Made by a program: the position numbers and the translations under genes. Below the pieces are notes generated by a model. The model saw only the letters and a program-made list of their open reading frames with translations, was not told the origin of the DNA and searched no databases. Positions 1 to 9,635 of a DNA stretch of 64,000 bases are shown here, in pieces. The first letter of the stretch is position 1. Each line of letters starts with the position of its first letter. The DNA comes from Pseudomonas amygdali (GTDB lineage: Bacteria; Pseudomonadota; Gammaproteobacteria; Pseudomonadales; Pseudomonadaceae): contig NZ_LKBW01000112.1 of assembly GCF_002699855.1 (NCBI RefSeq), forward strand, positions 50,331-114,330, written 5' to 3'.

Positions 1-125
1 GCGGAACTATCTGCCTGAGGATTCCTCTATCATGGCATCGTACGGCCAAAGGCGGGGCATTGTAAGGTGACCGCCTCCTGATTAGACTGCGCCGTTAACA
101 CCAACAGCCCTTACGAAGGACTTTT

Positions 126-965
126 ATGATCAAGAAATGCTTGTTCCCAGCAGCCGGTTACGGCACTCGCTTCCTGCCAGCGACCAAGGCCATGCCCAAG
201 GAAATGCTGCCGGTGGTCAACAAGCCACTGATCCAATACGGTGTTGAGGAAGCCCTCGCGGCAGGCCTGACCGAAATTTCCATCGTGACCGGTCGTGGCA
301 AGCGTGCTCTTGAAGATCACTTTGATATCAGCTACGAGCTTGAGCATCAGATCAAGGGCACGGACAAGGAAAAGTACCTGGTTGGTATTCGCAAACTGAT
401 CGACGAGTGCAGCTTCTCCTACACTCGCCAGACTGAAATGAAAGGTCTGGGTCATGCCATTCTCAGCGGTCGTCCGCTGATTGGTAATGAAGCATTCGCC
501 GTGGTTCTGGCGGATGACCTGTGCGTAAATCCTGATGGTGATGGCGTGCTGGCGCAGATGGTCAAACTGCATAAGCATTATGGCTGCTCGATCATTGCCA
601 TTCAGGAAGTCGATCCGCAGGAAACCAACAAGTATGGCGTGATCGCCGGTGAAGAAATCAAGCCGGGCCTGTTTCGCGTGACCAACATGGTTGAAAAACC
701 GAAGCCTGAAGATGCGCCTTCCAACCTGGCGATCATCGGCCGCTACATCCTGACTCCGGACATTTTCGAGAAGATCGAACAGACTGAGCCAGGCAAGGGT
801 GGGGAGATCCAGATCACCGACGCCCTGATGAAGCAGGCTGCAGAAGGCAACGTACTGGCCTACAAGTTCAAGGGCGAGCGCTTTGACTGCGGTGGCGCTG
901 AAGGCTACATCCAGGCTACCAACTTCTGCTTTGAACACTTTTACAAAACCGGCAAAGCGCATTGA
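126..965 (+). CDS. galU: UTP--glucose-1-phosphate uridylyltransferase
   Basis: Makes UDP-glucose from UTP and glucose-1-phosphate in the cytosol, feeding LPS, exopolysaccharide, trehalose and osmoregulated glucan synthesis. The 279-residue product has the usual bacterial GalU length and begins with the nucleotidyltransferase signature around residues 8-27 (FPAAGYGTRFLPATKAMPKE), followed by a conserved VEKP segment near residue 190. An AAGGA ribosome site lies 6 nt before the ATG. A wobble-paired stem with a TTCG loop follows the stop, so the gene is probably monocistronic. Its glucose-1-phosphate partner gene pgm, later in this window, is broken. Confidence 0.97.
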   Translation: MIKKCLFPAAGYGTRFLPATKAMPKEMLPVVNKPLIQYGVEEALAAGLTEISIVTGRGKRALEDHFDISYELEHQIKGTDKEKYLVGIRKLIDECSFSYTRQTEMKGLGHAILSGRPLIGNEAFAVVLADDLCVNPDGDGVLAQMVKLHKHYGCSIIAIQEVDPQETNKYGVIAGEEIKPGLFRVTNMVEKPKPEDAPSNLAIIGRYILTPDIFEKIEQTEPGKGGEIQITDALMKQAAEGNVLAYKFKGERFDCGGAEGYIQATNFCFEHFYKTGKAH

Positions 966-986
966 TTTTCGATTGATGACGCTCGG

Positions 987-1014
987 GACAAGGCCACCTT
1001 CGGGTGGCTTTGTC
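987..1014 (+). terminator. Intrinsic terminator of galU
   Basis: Twelve-base arms (987-998 and 1003-1014, one G-T pair) close a TTCG tetraloop and are followed by ATTTCT. It sits 22 nt after the galU stop. Confidence 0.75.
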
Positions 1015-1067
1015 ATTTCTGACTGGCCGCCAAGCGGTTATGCTGTGCCTCTGCCAAGGAGATATCG

Positions 1068-2426
1068 ATGGCCTTTGATTTTGATCTGTTTGTAATTGGC
1101 GCCGGCTCCGGCGGCGTCAGGGCGGCACGTTTTGCTGCCGGTTTCGGTGCCAAGGTTGCCGTGGCCGAGAGCCGCTATCTGGGTGGAACCTGCGTCAACG
1201 TGGGTTGCGTGCCCAAAAAGCTGTTGGTCTACGGAGCGCATTTTTCCGAAGATTTCGATCATGCCAAAGGGTTCGGCTGGTCGCTGGGTGAGGCCAGTTT
1301 TGACTGGTCCACACTGATCGCCAACAAGGATCGCGAAATCAATCGCCTCAATGGCATCTACCGCAAACTGCTGGTCGACAGCGGCGTTACCCTGCTCGAA
1401 GGCCACGCCAGGCTGGTCGGCCCGCAGCGAGTCGAGATCAACGGCCAGTCCTACAGCGCCGAGCGCATTCTGATCGCAACCGGCGGCTGGCCACAGGTGC
1501 CTGATGTGCCAGGACGCGAGCATGCCATTACGTCCAATGAGGCGTTTTACCTCAAGACGTTGCCAAAGCGAGTTGTGGTCGTAGGGGGTGGTTACATTGC
1601 CGTGGAATTTGCCTCGATCTTCAATGGATTGGGTGCAGATACCACGCTGGTCTATCGTCGCGAGCTGTTTTTGCGCGGTTTCGATGGCGGGGTCCGTACT
1701 CATCTTCATGAGGAACTGCTCAAGCGTCACATGACGATTCGCTTCAATAGCGATATCGAGCGTATCGACAAGCAGGCCGACGGCAGCCTGCTATTGTCCA
1801 TGAAAGGCGGCGGCACACTCGAGACCGATTGCGTGTTCTACGCAACTGGCCGTCGGCCGATGCTCGACAACCTCGGGCTGGACAGTGTCGACATCAAGCT
1901 CGATGAGCATGGCTATATCAAGGTCGATGAGCATTATCAGAGCAGCGAGCCTTCCATTCTGGCCATCGGCGATGTCATCGGTGGCGTGCAACTGACTCCG
2001 GTTGCGCTGGCTGAGGGCATGGCCGTCGCACGTCGGCTGTTCAAGCCGGAGCAGTATCGCCCGGTAGACTACAATCACATTCCGACGGCGGTTTTCAGTC
2101 TGCCGAACATCGGTACAGTCGGGCTGACTGAAGAGGACGCGATCAAGGCTGGTCACGATGTGCAGGTGTTCGAAAGCCGTTTTCGGCCTATGAAGCTGAC
2201 CCTGACTGACGATCAGGAACGCACCTTGATGAAACTGGTTGTGGATGCGAAAACCGACCGCGTACTGGGCTGCCATATGGTAGGGCCGGATGCGGGCGAA
2301 ATCGTCCAGAGTCTGGCAATTGCCATCAAGGCTGGCGCGACCAAACAGGTGTTCGATGACTCTATCGGCGTACACCCGACTGCTGCAGAAGAGTTTGTAA
2401 CCATGCGCACGCCTGCCAAACGCTAA
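1068..2426 (+). CDS. gor: Glutathione-disulfide reductase
   Basis: NADPH-dependent flavoenzyme that keeps cytosolic glutathione reduced. The 452-residue product has the FAD-binding GAGSGG motif at about residue 11, the redox-active CVNVGC pair (Cys42, Cys47), the NADPH-binding [10 protein letters not shown] segment near residue 172, and the C-terminal HPTAAEE motif that supplies the active-site His. An AAGGAGAT ribosome site lies just before the ATG. Dihydrolipoamide dehydrogenase and mercuric reductase share the fold, but the length and the [13 protein letters not shown] context fit glutathione reductase. Confidence 0.95.
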   Translation: MAFDFDLFVIGAGSGGVRAARFAAGFGAKVAVAESRYLGGTCVNVGCVPKKLLVYGAHFSEDFDHAKGFGWSLGEASFDWSTLIANKDREINRLNGIYRKLLVDSGVTLLEGHARLVGPQRVEINGQSYSAERILIATGGWPQVPDVPGREHAITSNEAFYLKTLPKRVVVVGGGYIAVEFASIFNGLGADTTLVYRRELFLRGFDGGVRTHLHEELLKRHMTIRFNSDIERIDKQADGSLLLSMKGGGTLETDCVFYATGRRPMLDNLGLDSVDIKLDEHGYIKVDEHYQSSEPSILAIGDVIGGVQLTPVALAEGMAVARRLFKPEQYRPVDYNHIPTAVFSLPNIGTVGLTEEDAIKAGHDVQVFESRFRPMKLTLTDDQERTLMKLVVDAKTDRVLGCHMVGPDAGEIVQSLAIAIKAGATKQVFDDSIGVHPTAAEEFVTMRTPAKR

Positions 2427-2496
2427 CGTCAGGCAGCGCAATACCCGGAGGTCAGGAAGAGCTCCGGGACAAGGCTTGAAAAGGACGGAACCCGAC

Positions 2497-3795
2497 GTGA
2501 ACAGAGAAAAATCATCGGCCGGAATGCGCCTGCATCTGGCCGGGCAGGATTGTGAAATCGCGCAGCACATTGATGCATTGCGGGAAAGCGAGCATCAGTT
2601 CAGAACCCTGGCTGACAACATGAGTCAGCTGGCCTGGACTGCAAGTCCTCGCGGGCAGGCCCATTGGTATAACGAGCGCTGGTACGCATACACCGGGACG
2701 TCGCTCGAGGCGATGAAGGCTCTGGGCTGGCGTTCGTTACTGCATCCCGAGCATCGCGAGCGTGTGCTGGCGCGTTTGCAGTACTGCTTTTCGACGGGCT
2801 CTATCTGGGAAGATACCTTTCCACTGCGCGGCAAGGACGGTGTCTTCAACTGGTTTCTGTCGCGTGCACTGCCCATGCGCGACGCGCAGGGCCACATCAC
2901 CCACTGGCTGGGCACTCATACCGACATTACGGCTCAGGTCAGCGCTGAAGAGGCGCTGCGCGTACTCAATGAAAGTCTGGAGTTGCGCGTTGCCGAGCGC
3001 ACTCGCGAGCTGGCAACTGCCAATGAATTGTTGCAGGCCGAGATCGTCGAGCGAGCAATGGCTGAAGAGGTCTTGCGCCATGCGCAAAAAATGGACGCAA
3101 TTGGCCAGTTGACGGGCGGCATCGTCCACGACTTCAACAATGTGCTTTCCGGCGTGATGGGTGCTCTGGACATGATCAGGCTCCGTGTGGCGGCAGGCCG
3201 GGTGGAGGAAGTTGATCGTTATCTGGATGCTGCGACCAGTTCCGCAAATCGTGCGGCTGCGTTGACCCGGAGGCTGCTGACATTTGCTCGTCGTCAGTCG
3301 CTGAATGTCACGACAGTGGATATCAATCATATGGTCCGGTCTATGGAAGAGCTGCTGCGAGGTACGGTCGGCGCTCGCGCACAATTGCACATCGAGCTGG
3401 AGGAGGGGTTGAATTGCGTGCATACGGATGAGCATCAACTGGAAAATGCCTTGTTGAATCTGGTGATCAACGCGCGTGACGCTGTTGCGGTCGGAGGGGC
3501 GCTCCGGGTGCGCAGCCAGCTGTTAACGCTTGCCGCTCAGAAAGACGGGCTGGCACCTGGCGATTACGTAAGGCTCAGCGTAGAAGATAACGGCTGTGGA
3601 ATGGCTCAAGACGTCATCGATCGGGCGTTCGACCCGTTTTTCACCACCAAGCCCGTAGGACGGGGAACGGGGTTGGGTTTGTCCATGGTCTACGGTTTCA
3701 TCAAGCAGGCGGGCGGGCATGTGCAGATAAAAAGCCATGAAGGTCAGGGCACTCATGTCCACCTGCTCTTGCCTTGCGCAGTAACGGCTGTCTGA
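2497..3795 (+). CDS. PAS-domain sensor histidine kinase
   Basis: Predicted soluble sensor kinase of 432 residues. A PAS/PAC module covers roughly residues 30-145 ([17 protein letters not shown] onwards), a coiled coil about 150-195, then the H box HDFNNVLSG, the N box [10 protein letters not shown], and G boxes DNGCGM and GRGTGLGLS. No transmembrane segment or receiver domain is seen, so the response regulator must be encoded elsewhere. The reading frame opens with a TTG at 2476, but the GTG at 2497 is preferred because AAGGA lies 10-15 nt upstream of it. It starts 70 nt after gor and may be co-transcribed. The signal sensed is unknown. Confidence 0.85.
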   Translation: MNREKSSAGMRLHLAGQDCEIAQHIDALRESEHQFRTLADNMSQLAWTASPRGQAHWYNERWYAYTGTSLEAMKALGWRSLLHPEHRERVLARLQYCFSTGSIWEDTFPLRGKDGVFNWFLSRALPMRDAQGHITHWLGTHTDITAQVSAEEALRVLNESLELRVAERTRELATANELLQAEIVERAMAEEVLRHAQKMDAIGQLTGGIVHDFNNVLSGVMGALDMIRLRVAAGRVEEVDRYLDAATSSANRAAALTRRLLTFARRQSLNVTTVDINHMVRSMEELLRGTVGARAQLHIELEEGLNCVHTDEHQLENALLNLVINARDAVAVGGALRVRSQLLTLAAQKDGLAPGDYVRLSVEDNGCGMAQDVIDRAFDPFFTTKPVGRGTGLGLSMVYGFIKQAGGHVQIKSHEGQGTHVHLLLPCAVTAV

Positions 3796-3805
3796 GCGTT
3801 GCTTG

Positions 3806-4816
3806 TCATGCCTTGTCTTTTGGCTTTTTTCCATTGGTCGTGGGTTTGTCGGGCTGGCTGAGGCCGTTCTGCAGGTTTTCCAGTGCTGCTTCCTTCTTGG
3901 TCAGCAGCAGTTCCAGCATCCGGTTCTGCTGCCGAACCTCTGTCATGGCTTGTTTGAGCGTGGAGCTCTCTTCCTGCAGGCTGCCTAACCGTTCTTCCAG
4001 CAGAGCGCATTGGGTGCGGGCGTGATGCTGTTGTTCTGCCAGGGCGGCAGCCTGAGTAGTGGCCTGGTTCAGCAGGTCTTTTCGTTCGTGCAGCTCACGC
4101 AGTGTGCTGCGGTTTTCAGCCAGTAATCTCTCGTTGTCACGGTTCAGCTGTGTGATGTCTTCCTGGCGCATGGCGATGCCTTGCTGTGCCTGTCGAAGCT
4201 CCATTTGCAGTTGCTGAACCTGACCTTCGTGGCGTTGCTGTTCCTGCTCGCGCTGCTCTCTGATCGAGTCGCGATAGTGTTCCAGCGCTTCACGGGCGTG
4301 CTGATGTTTTTCCTCAAGCGAGTGGATCTGACCGTCCTTGTCGTGCAGGCGCGACTCCAGGTCCCGGTTGGCCTGAAGCAGTCTGGCGTGCTCGGTCTGT
4401 TCGGTTTGCAGGGCATTTTGCGTGCGAAGCAGGGCGGCAGCCTGCTGTTCCAGAGCTTCGTGACGTTGCTGCGCGTGTTCCTGCAGTTCGCTGATCTGTT
4501 GTTGAGTCGTCGCCAATTGTTGCTGCAGGGTGGCGCGATCAGCCTGATACGTGTCGCAGGCCTGATCAATGCGTTCCTGAGCCTGTTCCTGAAGACGCTG
4601 GGCAAGATGAGCTACCAGACCGCTCAACTCCTCGTTGATGTCCGGCGCTGGCGTATGCGTGGCGTCCAGCTCTTTGAGGTACCGGTGAATCGTGGTTTTC
4701 GAGCCTGTATTACCCATTTCGATACGTACTGCATCAATGCTGGGGTTTTCACCTCTGGACAGCAGGGAGACCCTTGCTTTCTGCACCAGCGCCTTGTTTA
4801 CGCCGCCCCGAGCCAT
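3806..4816 (-). CDS. KfrA-like coiled-coil DNA-binding protein
   Basis: The 336-residue protein has an N-terminal helix-turn-helix-like region (about residues 1-55; VSLLSRGENPSIDAVR, then GSKTTIHRYLKEL) of the KfrA N-terminal DNA-binding type. It is followed by a nearly continuous Gln/Glu/Arg-rich coiled coil (about 70-320) and a Lys-rich tail. Plasmid KfrA proteins bind their own promoter and help segregate plasmids. This copy is chromosomal and divergent from a tyrosine recombinase, with a 7-bp inverted repeat in the shared promoter region. A role in regulating or organising the recombinase locus is inference. It converges with the upstream kinase gene with 10 nt between stop codons. Confidence 0.8.
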   Translation of the reverse strand: MARGGVNKALVQKARVSLLSRGENPSIDAVRIEMGNTGSKTTIHRYLKELDATHTPAPDINEELSGLVAHLAQRLQEQAQERIDQACDTYQADRATLQQQLATTQQQISELQEHAQQRHEALEQQAAALLRTQNALQTEQTEHARLLQANRDLESRLHDKDGQIHSLEEKHQHAREALEHYRDSIREQREQEQQRHEGQVQQLQMELRQAQQGIAMRQEDITQLNRDNERLLAENRSTLRELHERKDLLNQATTQAAALAEQQHHARTQCALLEERLGSLQEESSTLKQAMTEVRQQNRMLELLLTKKEAALENLQNGLSQPDKPTTNGKKPKDKA

Positions 4817-4842
4817 GTGTCCCCCTACGATTTCGTACTGTG

Positions 4843-4865
4843 GTATGTACTCTGTAATTACATAC
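4843..4865. promoter_or_regulatory. Inverted repeat, candidate operator of the KfrA-like protein
   Basis: GTATGTA (4843-4849) and TACATAC (4859-4865) form a perfect 7-bp inverted repeat with a 9-nt spacer. It lies 26 nt upstream of the KfrA-like start and faces the divergent recombinase. KfrA-type proteins are known to autoregulate; binding here is inferred. Confidence 0.45.
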
Positions 4866-4980
4866 TATATTATTAGGAATAATTTGCCATTTTTTGAATT
4901 AATTAACCCGGGATATTGGCGTATTATCCCTTGTCAGGCGTTGTCAGTTCTTTTTTCGGCGCTCTTTCCAGGTTCGAGCC

Positions 4981-5940
4981 ATGAATGACGTTGATCGCTA
5001 TATCGATGCCGCAACCCGTGACAACACACGCCGCAGTTATCGGGCGGCCATCGAGCATTTCGAAGTGACATGGGGCGGGTTTCTGCCGGCGACCAGCGAA
5101 AGCGTGGCGCGTTACCTGGCCAGCCATGCCGGAAAGCTATCGGTCAACACTTTGAAACTGCGCCTGTCAGCACTGGCGCAATGGCATGTCAGTCAGGGTT
5201 TTGCCGATCCTACCAAGGCACCCGTGGTGCGTAAGGTCATCAAGGGCATTCGTGCATTGCATCCGGCACAAGAGAAGCAGGCCGAGCCTTTGCAGTTGCA
5301 GGACCTGGAGAAAGTCATTGCCTGGCTGGAGATCGAGATACGTGATGCAGAGGCGCAACACGATCAGCCGCGGCTATTGCGTTGTCGTCGTGACTCGGCG
5401 CTGATCCTCTTGGGGTTCTGGCGCGGCTTTCGCAGCGACGAGCTGTGTCGCCTGCAAGTGCAGGACGTCAAGGCCATCGCCCGCTCGGGCATCAGCCTTT
5501 ATCTGCCGCGCAGCAAGGGTGATCGCGATAACCTGGGCAGAACGTATCAGACGCCTGCCTTGCAGCGGCTGTGCCCGGTGCAGGCTTATATAGAGTGGAT
5601 CAATTGCGCGGCGCTGGTGCGCGGTCCGGTGTTTCGGGCGGTGGATCGATGGGGTAATCTTGGTGAGGAGGGGCTGCACGCCAACAGCGTTATCCCGTTG
5701 CTGCGTCAGGCTCTCCAGCGTGCAGGCATTGCCGCCGAGCACTACACCAGTCACTCGCTACGCCGAGGCTTCGCCAGTTGGGCGCACAGCAACGGCTGGG
5801 ACCTCAAGTCAATGATGTCTTATGTAGGCTGGAGGGACATCAAGTCGGCGATGCGCTACATTGACGCCGCGCCGTTCCCGGGCAACCTGGAGACAGGGAA
5901 CGGGTCGAAGGTTTCTTCTATCGATAAGCTGCCTTCATAG
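4981..5940 (+). CDS. Tyrosine recombinase/integrase
   Basis: Site-specific recombinase of 319 residues with an N-terminal SAM-like core-binding domain (about 1-95) and a C-terminal catalytic domain. The catalytic set is readable: Arg151 (GFRSDEL), Lys179 (RSKG), His258 and Arg261 (HSLRR), Trp284 (GW, the alternative to His) and nucleophile Tyr293 (MRYID). No phage genes or attachment-site duplications flank it, and its composition resembles the neighbours. It therefore looks like a resident recombinase paired with the divergent KfrA-like gene and not a prophage integrase. Its target is unknown; a perfect 10-bp inverted repeat begins 10 nt after the stop codon. Confidence 0.88.
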   Translation: MNDVDRYIDAATRDNTRRSYRAAIEHFEVTWGGFLPATSESVARYLASHAGKLSVNTLKLRLSALAQWHVSQGFADPTKAPVVRKVIKGIRALHPAQEKQAEPLQLQDLEKVIAWLEIEIRDAEAQHDQPRLLRCRRDSALILLGFWRGFRSDELCRLQVQDVKAIARSGISLYLPRSKGDRDNLGRTYQTPALQRLCPVQAYIEWINCAALVRGPVFRAVDRWGNLGEEGLHANSVIPLLRQALQRAGIAAEHYTSHSLRRGFASWAHSNGWDLKSMMSYVGWRDIKSAMRYIDAAPFPGNLETGNGSKVSSIDKLPS

Positions 5941-5949
5941 TGAAAAGCA

Positions 5950-5990
5950 ATCAGTGACATCAGGTTTGCCAATGAGCGATTGTCACTGAT
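5950..5990. repeat. Perfect 10-bp inverted repeat downstream of the recombinase
   Basis: ATCAGTGACA (5950-5959) and TGTCACTGAT (5981-5990) are exact reverse complements separated by 21 nt. No T-run follows, so it is not a standard terminator. It could be a recombination site, an operator for ahpC, or an RNA hairpin. Confidence 0.6.
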
Positions 5991-6050
5991 CATGCGTAAG
6001 CTTCACTCCATCGAATTAACAACCCATCCAACCCATCAGGAGATATACCG

Positions 6051-6614
6051 ATGCCTATCATCAACAGCCAAGTAAAACCGTTCAAGGCTACCGCGTTCAA
6101 GAACGGCGCTTTCGTTGACGTTTCGGACGCCGACTTCAAAGGCAAGTGGTCTGTCGTATTCTTCTACCCGGCCGACTTCACCTTCGTTTGCCCGACCGAG
6201 CTGGAAGACCTGGCTGACAACTACGAAGAGTTCAAGAAGCTGGGCGTCGAGATCTACAGCGTTTCGACCGACACCCACTTTGCCCACGCTGCATGGCACA
6301 ACACTTCGCCTGCAATCGGCAAGATCAAGTACACCATGATCGGTGACCCGACCCTGACTATCTCGCGCAACTTCGACGTGCTGATCGAAGAAGCCGGCTT
6401 GGCAGATCGCGGTACGTTCGTGATCAACCCTGAAGGTCAGATCAAAATCGTCGAGCTGAACGACGGTGGTGTTGGCCGTGACGCTTCCGAGCTGCTGCGC
6501 AAGATCAAGGCTGCTCAGTACGTTGCTGCTCACCCGGGCGAAGTCTGCCCAGCCAAGTGGAAAGAAGGCGAAGCTACTCTGGCTCCGTCCCTGGACCTGG
6601 TTGGCAAGATCTGA
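6051..6614 (+). CDS. ahpC: Alkyl hydroperoxide reductase subunit C (2-Cys peroxiredoxin)
   Basis: Reduces hydrogen peroxide and organic hydroperoxides. The 187-residue product has the peroxidatic Cys47 in DFTFVCPTE and the resolving Cys166 in EVCPAKW, the standard AhpC layout. It starts at an ATG preceded by CAGGAGATATACC. Its electron donor AhpF is encoded next. A terminator-like hairpin lies between the two genes, so ahpC is probably made in excess of ahpF. OxyR control is usual for this pair, but no convincing OxyR site was read here. Confidence 0.96.
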   Translation: MPIINSQVKPFKATAFKNGAFVDVSDADFKGKWSVVFFYPADFTFVCPTELEDLADNYEEFKKLGVEIYSVSTDTHFAHAAWHNTSPAIGKIKYTMIGDPTLTISRNFDVLIEEAGLADRGTFVINPEGQIKIVELNDGGVGRDASELLRKIKAAQYVAAHPGEVCPAKWKEGEATLAPSLDLVGKI

Positions 6615-6674
6615 GTCGCATGAATCGGCTGGGGGCGTTGAGCTCTTGAGCAAGTAAACCGCATCGCCCCAAAA

Positions 6675-6703
6675 AACGCCCGGGCGGTAATCGCCTGGGC
6701 GTT
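6675..6703 (+). terminator. Hairpin between ahpC and ahpF
   Basis: Twelve-base arms (6675-6686 and 6692-6703, one G-T pair) with a 5-nt GTAAT loop, followed by GTTATTTCT. It probably ends part of the ahpC transcript before ahpF. Confidence 0.65.
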
Positions 6704-6738
6704 GTTATTTCTACCCTTTGTAAACAGGAAGCCGCCAC

Positions 6739-8301
6739 ATGTTGGACGCCAATCTTAAAGCCCAGTTGAAATCCTATCTGGAGCGGGTTACTCGCCCCAT
6801 CGAGATCGTCGCGTCCCTTGATGACGGCGCGAAGTCTCAGGAAATGCTTGCACTGCTCAATGATGTGATCAGTGTCTCCAAAGATGTCACCCTGAATGAC
6901 AGCGGCACCGACGCACGTACGCCGTCGTTCTCGCTGAGCAGCCCTGGCCACGATATCAGCCTGCGTTTCGCCGGTATCCCCATGGGTCACGAATTCACCT
7001 CGCTGGTCCTGGCGCTGCTGCAAGTTGGCGGTTACCCACCCAAGGTCAGTGCGGAAACCATCGAACAGGTTCGCGCTCTTCAAGGCGAATTCCATTTCGA
7101 AACCTATTTCTCGCAGTCCTGCCAGAACTGCCCGGACGTTGTCCAGGCATTGAACCTGATGGCAGTACTGAACCCTGGCATCAAGCATGTCGCTATCGAC
7201 GGTGCACTGTTCCAGGACGAAGTGACTGATCGCAAGATCATGTCGGTGCCCAGCATCTATCTGAATGGCGAGCTGTTCGGTCAGGGCCGCATGGGCCTGG
7301 AAGAAATTCTCGCCAAGATCGACACCGGTGCCGGTGCGCGTCAGGCAGAAAAACTCAACGCCAAACAGGCTTTTGATGTGCTGGTAGTCGGCGGCGGCCC
7401 TGCTGGTTCGGCGGCTGCGGTCTACGCAGCCCGCAAAGGCATTCGTACCGGCGTTGCAGCCGAACGTTTCGGGGGTCAGGTGCTCGACACCATGGCCATC
7501 GAAAACTTCATTTCGGTACAGCACACCGAGGGCCCAAAACTGGCCGTTGCGCTGGAAGAGCACGTCAAGCAGTACGAAGTCGACATCATGAACCTGCAAC
7601 GCGCCGACAAGCTGATTCCGGGCGCGGCCGGTGAGCTGCACGAAGTTAAATTCGCCAGCGGTGCCAGCCTCAAGGCCAAGACCGTCATTCTTGCCACCGG
7701 TGCACGCTGGAGGGAGATGAACGTACCGGGCGAACAGCAGTACCGTAACAAGGGCGTGGCTTATTGCCCGCACTGCGACGGTCCATTGTTCAAGGGCAAG
7801 CGCGTTGCCGTGATTGGTGGCGGTAACTCGGGTGTCGAGGCGGCAATCGATCTGGCGGGTATCGTGTCACACGTGACGCTGCTGGAATTCGATGTGCAAC
7901 TGCGTGCCGATGCCGTCTTGCAGCGCAAACTGCACAGCCTGCCCAACGTTACCGTGATCACCAGTGCGCAAACCACTGAGGTGACCGGCGATGAGCAGAA
8001 GGTCAACGGCCTGCGTTACAAGAACCGCACCACCGGCGAAGAAATCACCGTGCCGCTGGAAGGTATCTTCGTGCAGATCGGCCTGCTGCCTAACAGCGAA
8101 TGGCTCAAAGGCTCCATCGAGCTGTCGCCGCGTGGTGAGATCGTGGTCGATGCACGTGGTGAAACCTCGGTGCCGGGCATCTTCGCTGCCGGTGACGTGA
8201 CGGTAACTCCGTACAAGCAGATCATCATCGCCCTGGGCGAGGGTGCCAAAGCCTCCCTGAGTGCCTTTGACCACCTGATCCGTACCTCCGCACCGGCCTG
8301 A
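6739..8301 (+). CDS. ahpF: Alkyl hydroperoxide reductase subunit F
   Basis: NADH-dependent flavoprotein disulfide reductase that recycles AhpC. The 520-residue product has an N-terminal double-thioredoxin-like region with the CQNC pair (Cys128, Cys131), a linker, then a thioredoxin-reductase-like half with FAD motif GGGPAG (about residue 216), the CPHC redox pair (about 345), the NAD-binding GGGNSG motif, and a C-terminal FAD contact AAGDV. The start ATG follows AGGAAGCCGCCAC. A strong bidirectional terminator follows. Confidence 0.96.
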   Translation: MLDANLKAQLKSYLERVTRPIEIVASLDDGAKSQEMLALLNDVISVSKDVTLNDSGTDARTPSFSLSSPGHDISLRFAGIPMGHEFTSLVLALLQVGGYPPKVSAETIEQVRALQGEFHFETYFSQSCQNCPDVVQALNLMAVLNPGIKHVAIDGALFQDEVTDRKIMSVPSIYLNGELFGQGRMGLEEILAKIDTGAGARQAEKLNAKQAFDVLVVGGGPAGSAAAVYAARKGIRTGVAAERFGGQVLDTMAIENFISVQHTEGPKLAVALEEHVKQYEVDIMNLQRADKLIPGAAGELHEVKFASGASLKAKTVILATGARWREMNVPGEQQYRNKGVAYCPHCDGPLFKGKRVAVIGGGNSGVEAAIDLAGIVSHVTLLEFDVQLRADAVLQRKLHSLPNVTVITSAQTTEVTGDEQKVNGLRYKNRTTGEEITVPLEGIFVQIGLLPNSEWLKGSIELSPRGEIVVDARGETSVPGIFAAGDVTVTPYKQIIIALGEGAKASLSAFDHLIRTSAPA

Positions 8302-8317
8302 TCGGGCAGCGCTAAAC

Positions 8318-8349
8318 AAAAAGCCCCGTGAACGATCACGGGGCTTTTT
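8318..8349. terminator. Bidirectional terminator between ahpF and gloA
   Basis: Thirteen-base perfect arms (8318-8330 and 8337-8349) begin with five A and end with five T, with a 6-nt loop, so the element can serve both convergent genes. Confidence 0.85.
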
Positions 8350-8403
8350 GTTGTCTGGGTGATCGTTCCCGAGCGGGAGCAATCACTCAGGGCAACCAAG
8401 GCC

Positions 8404-8925
8404 TCAGAGCGGGGTTGGCTGGATAATCTCTACCCAGTAGCCATCCGGGTCCTTGATGAATGCCAGGCTGTTCATGCGGCCATCGGACAGACGCTTTTGA
8501 AAGTCGACGCCCAACGTCTCGAATCGCTCGCAGGCAACCTTCACGTCTGGTACCGAGACACAAATGTGACCAAAGCCACGCGGGTCGCTGTTGCCGTTGT
8601 GGTACGAAGCTGTCGCATCGCTCTCGGTACCGTGATTGTGGGTCAGCTCGAGAATGCCGGGGATCGATTTCATCCACTCGTTGCGGGCTTTGTCGTCTTT
8701 CGGGATCTGCGCCTTATCCACCAGTGCGAGGAAGTAGAGGCTGAATTCGGCTTCCGGGAAATCACGCTTTTCAACCAGGCTGAAGCCGAGCACGCGGGTG
8801 TAGAAATCCAGCGATTTGGTGATGTCCTTGACGCGCAGCATGGTGTGGTTGAACACAAACTGCCGAGTAGCCGCTTCAGGGTCGGCCGTAACGCCCGGTA
8901 GTGTGTTGAGTTCGTGCAAGCTCAT
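8404..8925 (-). CDS. gloA: Lactoylglutathione lyase (glyoxalase I)
   Basis: Converts the methylglyoxal-glutathione hemithioacetal to S-lactoylglutathione, linking it functionally to gor. The 173-residue product is a single VOC-fold protein with the metal and substrate residues of the long class of Glo[11 protein letters not shown] near the N terminus, ELTHNHGTE in the middle, GHICVSVPD, and the C-terminal [10 protein letters not shown] with the metal-binding Glu. A longer reading frame extends upstream, but the start at 8925 is chosen for its GGAGA ribosome site and the usual GloA length. Confidence 0.94.
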   Translation of the reverse strand: MSLHELNTLPGVTADPEAATRQFVFNHTMLRVKDITKSLDFYTRVLGFSLVEKRDFPEAEFSLYFLALVDKAQIPKDDKARNEWMKSIPGILELTHNHGTESDATASYHNGNSDPRGFGHICVSVPDVKVACERFETLGVDFQKRLSDGRMNSLAFIKDPDGYWVEIIQPTPL

Positions 8926-9077
8926 CAATGTATCTCCAACAGAATGTACAAATAATGCCAAATGATACGGGGCAGGGCGGGCAGTGCCAAACCTTCGTTC
9001 GGATAACGTCGCTTCGGTCTTGCTCGATGCCGGCAACAGGCTCAGAATTTCCGGTCAACTGTTCTGGCGGCCTGACC

Positions 9078-9635
9078 ATGATCCTTTCGCAATACCGATG
9101 CTCCTTGCCAGGTCTGTGCCTGTTCCTGCTGCTGGGCGCCGCACAGACTCACGCCGCCGACGCAATGATCATCTGGCCCGCAGGCTGGGAGGTAGAGTCG
9201 CTGCCGACCGAGTCGGGCAAGCCCGTGCAACCGTCCGTGCAAGTCAGACAGCGCGCGGTGAAAAACGATCAAAGTGGAAACCCGCTGATGGTCATGGAGC
9301 TGACTCAGACACGCCTGACGCCCGGGCATGAGGTTAATGTCCCGGGTGTACTGCTGGAGATGCGCAAGTCGGTTCAGGTCAATTTTGCCCGCAGCGGCCT
9401 GCAGAGCGTCTGCACGCATGTGCGTGAGAGCCGGCTCAGCGTCGTGCCTGCACTGGAAACCACCTGCACGATCACCCAGAACGGCGTACATGTATTGACC
9501 CAGACACTGGTAGCGGCTGCCAGTAAAGAGATGGCCTGGTCGCTTTGCTACGCGGGATCGGCAGATGGGTACACGGCCAACAAGGAAGAGGCGTTGCGTA
9601 TCCGCGAGAGTTTGCGTCTGGACGATGCGCAGTGA
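9078..9635 (+). CDS. Secreted DUF4946-like protein
   Basis: A 185-residue protein with a Sec signal peptide (about residues 1-28, cleavage near THAADA), so it is probably periplasmic. The mature part opens with MIIWPAGWEVESLP and contains two Cys in the middle region (CTHVRES, TTCTITQ) that may form a disulfide. The appearance is that of the Pseudomonas DUF4946 family, whose function is unknown; the family call is from memory of its N-terminal pattern. The ATG at 9078 is chosen over upstream starts because it places the signal sequence at the N terminus. Confidence 0.7.
   Translation: MILSQYRCSLPGLCLFLLLGAAQTHAADAMIIWPAGWEVESLPTESGKPVQPSVQVRQRAVKNDQSGNPLMVMELTQTRLTPGHEVNVPGVLLEMRKSVQVNFARSGLQSVCTHVRESRLSVVPALETTCTITQNGVHVLTQTLVAAASKEMAWSLCYAGSADGYTANKEEALRIRESLRLDDAQ

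Noticed and set aside
111..1016. A 301-codon minus-strand open frame across galU
   Set aside because: It is antisense to a clearly conserved gene and its translation resembles nothing; GC-rich third positions leave antisense frames open.
4981..5940. Prophage or integrative-element integrase
   Set aside because: No flanking phage genes, tRNA or att repeats are present, and the composition matches the chromosome.
5941..6050. OxyR site upstream of ahpC
   Set aside because: OxyR control is expected, but no convincing ATAG-N7-CTAT-type array could be read; only the 10-bp inverted repeat is clear.
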